From the NCBI RefSeq assembly GCF_000244915.1, contig NZ_CM001442.1, positions 2,232,001 through 2,296,000 on the forward strand: a stretch of 64,000 nt of DNA, in the 5' to 3' direction. This document shows positions 59,705 through 64,000 of the stretch, piece by piece. Within the stretch, counting starts at the first letter, position 1; each line of letters begins with the position of its first letter. The notes below the pieces were generated by a model. The model worked only from the letters and a program-made list of their open reading frames with translations. It was not told the DNA's origin and did no database searches. The position numbers and the translations under genes were made by a program. Origin of the DNA: Bradyrhizobium sp. WSM471. GTDB lineage: Bacteria; Pseudomonadota; Alphaproteobacteria; Rhizobiales; Xanthobacteraceae.

Positions 59705-61813
59705 TCACTGACGTAATGAATCAAGAGCAGTCTTGGCCTCGGAAATTCCACCGGAGAGAGCCCGTGCATAATGTTCACGCGCCCTCGCAATGTCGGCTCG
59801 CGTTCCGTAGACGTTCCAACGCAACAGGACGCGAGGGTCATAGGTCTGCGCCAGGACAAAGCTGGCTTTGGCGCTTCCCAATTCAACGGCGCGCTGGAGG
59901 AACCCGCGAGCGCTATTGATGTCGCCTCGGGCGAGGAAAGAGTCGGCTCGTTCGACCAAATGAGCGATTTCAGGGTTTTGATCGAGAGGCGCTCGCTGCG
60001 GTAAGGGGGGTGATATCGGCTTTCTGGCGGCGTCTGCGTCCGCAGTCGTTGTTGTGCCTTCTTTGGACTGCGCGGTCGCATCGATCGTCTTGTGCGCTTC
60101 GGCAGCAGGAGCTCTGGGTTGGTCTGGTTGAGTGACCCTGGCCGAGGCATTGCGCACGCTCGCGAGTTCAGCCGTGACCGCAGTCGTCTTCTTGCGCTCT
60201 TCTTGCAGGGCGGCGCTCGTTGCGTCAGCGGCTTTCCTCAGCTCCGCCGTTTCCAATTCGATCTTGCCGGATCGAGCCGTTTGAATGTCCAAGTCGCGGC
60301 GTGCAGTCGTCAAGTCGCCCGCGAGTTTCGTCGCTCGTTTGTGTTCTTCCTGCAGGGCAACGCTCGTATTGTCTGCAGCCTTTTCTACTTCGGCTGCCTC
60401 TTCTTTGGCCTTGTTGAATTGACTGGCCTTGGCGTCGAGGTCGCGGCGTGCGGATGCCAAGTCGGTTGCGAGCGAGGCAGTTCGCTTGCGCTCATTCTGC
60501 AGGGCCGCGTTCGCAGTCTCAGCGGACCTTCTCAGTTCCTCTTCTGCTCCCTTGGATTGAGCGATCTTGGTATCCAGGTCGCGGCGTGCGGCCTCCAAAT
60601 CGCTTTTGAGCGAGGCAGACCGCTTACGTTCATCTTGCAAGACCACGTTCGCAGCGTCAGCGGTCTTTCGCAGGTCCGCGGTGTTTTCCCCGGTTTTGTC
60701 GGATTGCCGGCCCCTGGCATCCAGGTCGCTGCGTGCCGCCGCCAACTCGCCCACGAGCGAAACGGTCCGCTTGCGCTCTTCCTGGAGAGCTTCAGTCGTA
60801 GCCTCGGCGGCCTTTCTGGCTTCCACCGTCTCTGCACCCGCCTTGCCGATTTCGACCGTCTTGGCGTCCAGATCGCGCCGCGCCGCAGCCAGATCGTTCA
60901 TGAGCGAAGCTGTTCGCTTGCGCTCGTCCTCTAGCGCCGCGCTTGTCGCGTCAGCGGTCTTTCTCCAGTCCGCCGTGTCCTCTCCGATCTTGCTGGATTG
61001 GAGAGACTTGGCCTCCAGGTCACGGCGTGCGGCTGCTAGATCGCTTGTGAGCGATGCGGTGCGCTTGCGTTCTTCTTGCAGAGTTATGGATGCGGTCTCG
61101 GCGGTCTTTCTCAGATCGACTATTTCGTCTCCAGCCTTGGCAGAATGGACGACAGATATCTCTAGGTTGCGGCGCGCAGCCGCCAAATCGTTGACGAGCG
61201 AGGTCGTCCGCTTTCGCTCTTCCTGCAGAGCAAAGGTTGTGGCCTCGGCAGTCTTTCTAAGTTCAATGGCCTCAACTCCGGTCTTGCCGGAGTCGATCGC
61301 CCTGGCGTCGAGATCGCGCCGGGCAGCTGCCAGCATACTCATGTGTGAGGCAGTCTGCTTGCGTTCTTCCTGCAAAGCGAGGGCTGTTGTTTCGGCAGTC
61401 TTCCTGGATTCTGCCGCGTCATCGCCGGCCTCGCGCAACTGAGCAGCTTTAGTGCTTAGCTCACGACGCGTGGCGGCCAATTCGTTTGTGAGCGCTTCAA
61501 TCAAGCGTGTGGCGTCCAGATCGTCGGTTGGGACCCCATTTCGTCCACCCGCCGCGGATTTTGCGGCGATGGGTTGAGGCTTGCTCTTTGTTTCCGTCCC
61601 ATCTTCGACAAAGGCGAGAGCTAACATCACACAGACTACTGCTGAAAATGCAATGAGCACCAATCGCGGGATGAGAGTTCTGATCGGTCTCGACACACCA
61701 ACATCGTCCTCAAACTCGCTCCCATCTTGCAGGTCCGGAAGGCGTCGCGCGATTGGAGCAGAGGCGTGTTGCGACTGCTCATTCATGGCGAAATTGAAGC
61801 CTACTTTCGTCAT
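59705..61813 (-). CDS. Membrane-anchored coiled-coil protein with C-terminal TPR/Sel1-like region, 702 aa
   Basis: A cytoplasmic N-terminus (to about residue 46) precedes one transmembrane helix (about 49-69; IPRLVLIAFSAVVCVMLALA). Residues about 100-560 are nine repeats of roughly 49 residues (seven heptads each), with a LRKTAETASITLQEERKRTA type core and SLTSDLAAARRDLEAK. After a Pro/Ala linker, residues about 610-702 form a TPR/Sel1-like region (ERADSFLARGDINSARGFLQ, RAVELGSAKASFVLAQTYD, YARALSGGISEAKTALD). GGAG lies 5 bases before the ATG. It is the first gene of the leftward operon with the TAXI, unknown and DsrE-like genes. Most of it should lie in the periplasm as a rod; role unknown. 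Confidence 0.8.
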   Translation of the reverse strand: MTKVGFNFAMNEQSQHASAPIARRLPDLQDGSEFEDDVGVSRPIRTLIPRLVLIAFSAVVCVMLALAFVEDGTETKSKPQPIAAKSAAGGRNGVPTDDLDATRLIEALTNELAATRRELSTKAAQLREAGDDAAESRKTAETTALALQEERKQTASHMSMLAAARRDLDARAIDSGKTGVEAIELRKTAEATTFALQEERKRTTSLVNDLAAARRNLEISVVHSAKAGDEIVDLRKTAETASITLQEERKRTASLTSDLAAARRDLEAKSLQSSKIGEDTADWRKTADATSAALEDERKRTASLMNDLAAARRDLDAKTVEIGKAGAETVEARKAAEATTEALQEERKRTVSLVGELAAARSDLDARGRQSDKTGENTADLRKTADAANVVLQDERKRSASLKSDLEAARRDLDTKIAQSKGAEEELRRSAETANAALQNERKRTASLATDLASARRDLDAKASQFNKAKEEAAEVEKAADNTSVALQEEHKRATKLAGDLTTARRDLDIQTARSGKIELETAELRKAADATSAALQEERKKTTAVTAELASVRNASARVTQPDQPRAPAAEAHKTIDATAQSKEGTTTTADADAARKPISPPLPQRAPLDQNPEIAHLVERADSFLARGDINSARGFLQRAVELGSAKASFVLAQTYDPRVLLRWNVYGTRADIARAREHYARALSGGISEAKTALDSLRQ

Positions 61814-62300
61814 CGAGACTCCGCGAACGTCCTCGCTTGGAAGGCGAGGCTAATGGAGGCGGTTCAATCTTTTGTCAGCCGCTTTGCAGGGCCGCCTTAC
61901 ACAAAGTATAAAGTCGTGTGAGCGACGTCTCGACAACGAACATTCGCTGCTAGAGTGGGAACATCATAATTTCTGCGTTCAACATAATTTTCCTTAGATT
62001 ATTGTAAGATAACACTTTTTGCTAGATAAATCTGCGGTCGATTTAATTTTTATTATTCGGAAGGATAGAAATTATTCGTGCCTGCGTAGTTGGCGGATCG
62101 CTGACCAAGTCCCTTGAGGGCAGCTATGTAGGAATGGACAAGATCTCAACTGACGATCGGAGCGACCGGATTGTGTCGAGCTGAGGGAACTTGGCGCGAA
62201 GTGCGGAAGCGTGGTTCGCTTACGTAACTTGGTTCGTCTGGTCCTTTCATGCGGACGGTGATCGAAGCTGCGGTTGCGGTGTTGGCGCGGCTACAGCGGT
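61814..62300. other. AT-rich promoter region of the coiled-coil/TAXI operon and possible micro-ORF
   Basis: 61960-62085 is markedly AT-rich and probably includes the leftward promoter of the operon. On the plus strand, 62071-62184 reads open and natural (IIRACVVGGSLTKSLEGSYV, then GMDKISTDDRSDRIVSS) with GGAAGG just upstream, but the first codon is ATT, so it is either a rare-start micro-protein or a remnant. Confidence 0.4.
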
Positions 62301-62456
62301 TTATCTCCTTGAGTTCGCCGTGTGAAGTTCGGCGCCCTCTTTGAAAGTCGGCGCGGCGTCGACCCGCTTGAGGGCCGCCTCTATTGCTTTCTGGCGAAAC
62401 ACTTCGAGAAGCGTCTGGCGAAAGGCGATAATGTTGCGGCTCCGAGAGCTTGACGA
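62301..62456 (-). CDS. Possible C-terminal fragment of a small protein
   Basis: The leftward frame ends in a convincing helix (SRNIIAFRQTLLEVFRQKAI, EAALKRVDAAPTFKEGAEL) and stop at 62301. Further upstream it becomes Ser/Arg-rich and implausible, with no start signal. It is probably a remnant; only the last ~48 codons are supported. Confidence 0.32.
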   Translation of the reverse strand, partial: SSSSRSRNIIAFRQTLLEVFRQKAIEAALKRVDAAPTFKEGAELHTANSRR

Positions 62457-62858
62457 CTTCAAACGCGAGGAGCCGGTGATGGGCGATTGGGGAGCTTCGT
62501 CTTGCTCGCCGCTTTCACCAGGCAAGAGTTGATGCGAAGTGCCTAACGCTCGAATGCGACGGGTACTGCGCGCATGAAGCTGACGGACACCGCGAACCGA
62601 ACCGTTCATCGGGTCAAACCTCCGGTCTGAGTGAGCGGCACGGCTGTTCCCGGACAAAAGCCAGATGTGCCTTGCTCCGCCTACGCGGGGATTTTTGGGA
62701 AGCCGGCCGCTCTCCGACTGCTGGGGAGGTGCGGTCCGGTCGGCATTGGACGGACCTTGCCTTAGCAAAACGGGCTGATGCTGGCCTCGTCGTCTGGGAA
62801 AGGGCGTGTCGACCTGCCGCGCCCAACAACGACAATCGAGAAGTCGGCCGGTGCGGTG

Positions 62859-63642
62859 CTAAAGGAGCTTTATGTAGGTCAGTATCTCCAGTGATAAAAA
62901 TCTCGAAGGCGTAGGCAGCCAGGGCCCTTTGAAACGTGAAGCTTGAGCCGGCGCCCGGCAGCATCCAGTCGCGGGGCTCAATATGTACGACGAAGACGTC
63001 TGCGAGCCATTCAGTGTTGTTCGAGAAAAGATCCTTTTCGAAGCCTTCGACATCTATCTTCGCTATGAAAGGCACCCCATTGGGGGCGTGATCAAAGGCA
63101 TTTCGCATCGTAACGATAGGCAGGCCGCTCGATGAACGCTCTACGCGGGATGCCTAGCCCAGTTCGCCTTCGAGGACGTGGACAAAACCAGCCTCGGCTC
63201 CGATTGCCGCTCGAACGGGAATGATCTTATCGGTCAGTTCTGCGTTCTTCGTCAGAATCCGGAAGTTCTCGGGGTCTGGCTCCACAGCGACAACGATGCT
63301 GGCCGGAAATTGCTTCTTGAACCAGAGCGATGCTGCGCCAATATTTGCGCCGGCGTCCACGACGACCGGAGTTCTGCCGGAGGCAATAATCTCTTCGTAT
63401 CGACGGTTGACACGGTCCTCGACAATCGGGATCGAATGAGAGATGTCGTACTGATGAGAGCCGAAGACATCTCGAACGGTATCGATGTCAGAGTCGCCGA
63501 CTCTGACGTGAATCGCTTGACCAGAGACGTAGATTTTGACCGTTTCTGCGCCGGTAAGCCGTGGGGCGCGGCGCATAAGGAAGCGCGGACCATACCGAAC
63601 GAGGTCTTTGAGGTTGGTCCAGATACGATGCAGAATGGACAT
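62859..63642 (-). pseudogene. FkbM-family methyltransferase gene, broken
   Basis: From MSILHRIWTNLKDLVRYGPR the frame gives the SAM-binding part: TPVVVDAGANIGAASLWFKK, VVAVEPDPENFRILTKNAEL and VRAAIGAEAGFVHVLEGELG. It then meets an in-frame TAG at 63154-63156. Reading through, the same frame continues with SSGLPIVTMRNAF, PFIAKIDVEGFEKDLFSNNT and VFVVHIEPRDWMLPGAGSSF, FEIFITGD, the conserved C-terminal half. A second lesion (a 1-2 base change near 62890) displaces the usual end, LTYIKLL, which finishes at TAG 62859-62861. FkbM enzymes O-methylate sugars, so it once fitted the glycan theme. Confidence 0.72.
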
Positions 63643-64000
63643 CGGTATAGTCCGGGTCCGCCAATGGCTCTTACGTATTATTTCTAAATATCTCCGACCG
63701 GCTATTTTAGTGCCTCTGCCTTACAAGAGCCTTACCCGCAGGCTCTCAGCTTGATAACAGTTATACCTCCAGCAACCGGCTGACAATAAGATGTGCGGGC
63801 CGGCGAATGTAGGTTTCCAATTAACCCGGGTCGCGGCTATCGAGCTTAATTTGCAGCTTTGGTTGCTGCCGGCATTCAACGAGCTACGCTAGGTCGACCG
63901 TACACCTCCTTTGTCTCGTTCGTCCGAGCTTGCCAAAGCAGGGCCCGCTGCCACCGTCCGCTTCGGCCGCGTTGCAATATTATCGTTGAGTTTAACGTTT
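63643..64000. other. Right-edge stretch without a recognisable gene
   Basis: No supported ORF, RNA gene or repeat is seen in this last part of the window. Confidence 0.45.

Noticed and set aside
1..64000. Search for tRNA, rRNA, CRISPR arrays, phage structural genes and replication origin signals
   Set aside because: No cloverleaf-like sequence, no regularly spaced short direct repeats with unique spacers, and no phage or replication genes could be recognised by eye; short RNA genes could still be missed.

Overview
The window looks like an accessory or genomic-island stretch from a high-GC alphaproteobacterium, most likely Bradyrhizobium or a close relative. I infer this from the gene families: an H-NS/HvrA-type regulator, VanZ-like and PilZ proteins, a short exported protein ending in the GAPGPIAGAGLP plus Arg-rich anchor common in Rhizobiales, a GrlR-type protein, and many short lineage-specific ORFs between IS debris. 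I see no rRNA, tRNA, CRISPR array or replication origin.

Left part (about 1-12 kb): small hypotheticals, then a surface-polysaccharide block. It holds a 1158-residue TPR-glycosyltransferase, a frameshifted beta4-galactosyltransferase-like gene, and a complete dTDP-L-rhamnose pathway as two divergent pairs (rfbA-rfbB leftward, rfbC-rfbD rightward). From 12 to 23 kb: an H-NS family gene, an 1813-residue FecR/VCBS surface protein, a small exported protein, an AraC-type regulator and two Hint-domain proteins with strong terminators.

Middle (23-42 kb): a patchwork of short genes, three PilZ loci (one broken), duplicated small families, dispersed repeats, an incomplete IS66 element with intact tnpA and tnpB, and a frameshift-ridden IS3-family element with both ends. 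A near-identical second copy of the AraC-start/Hint segment lies at 40.3-41.5 kb, where the AraC gene is only a stub.

Right part (42-64 kb): a giant gene of about 12 kb (about 4008 residues if one extra base at about 47132 is removed). Its product carries a FecR region, near-identical Ig-like tandem modules, eight beta-helix-like blocks and a type I secretion type C-terminus. Next come a KOW-like small gene, the tail of another FecR/VCBS gene cut by a decayed IS66, and a compact leftward four-gene operon: coiled-coil membrane protein, TAXI-type binding protein, exported unknown, DsrE-like protein. A broken FkbM methyltransferase gene lies near the right edge.

The common theme is the cell surface. 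Rhamnose and glycosyltransferase genes would decorate the envelope, and the giant FecR proteins and Hint proteins look like secreted adhesins sharing one C-terminal beta-domain. H-NS, AraC and PilZ proteins are plausible regulators. The best candidates for undescribed biology are the Hint/FecR surface-protein family with its shared domain, the coiled-coil/TAXI/DsrE operon, and the micro-protein families missed by normal gene calling. All family calls were made by eye from the sequence; no database was searched.
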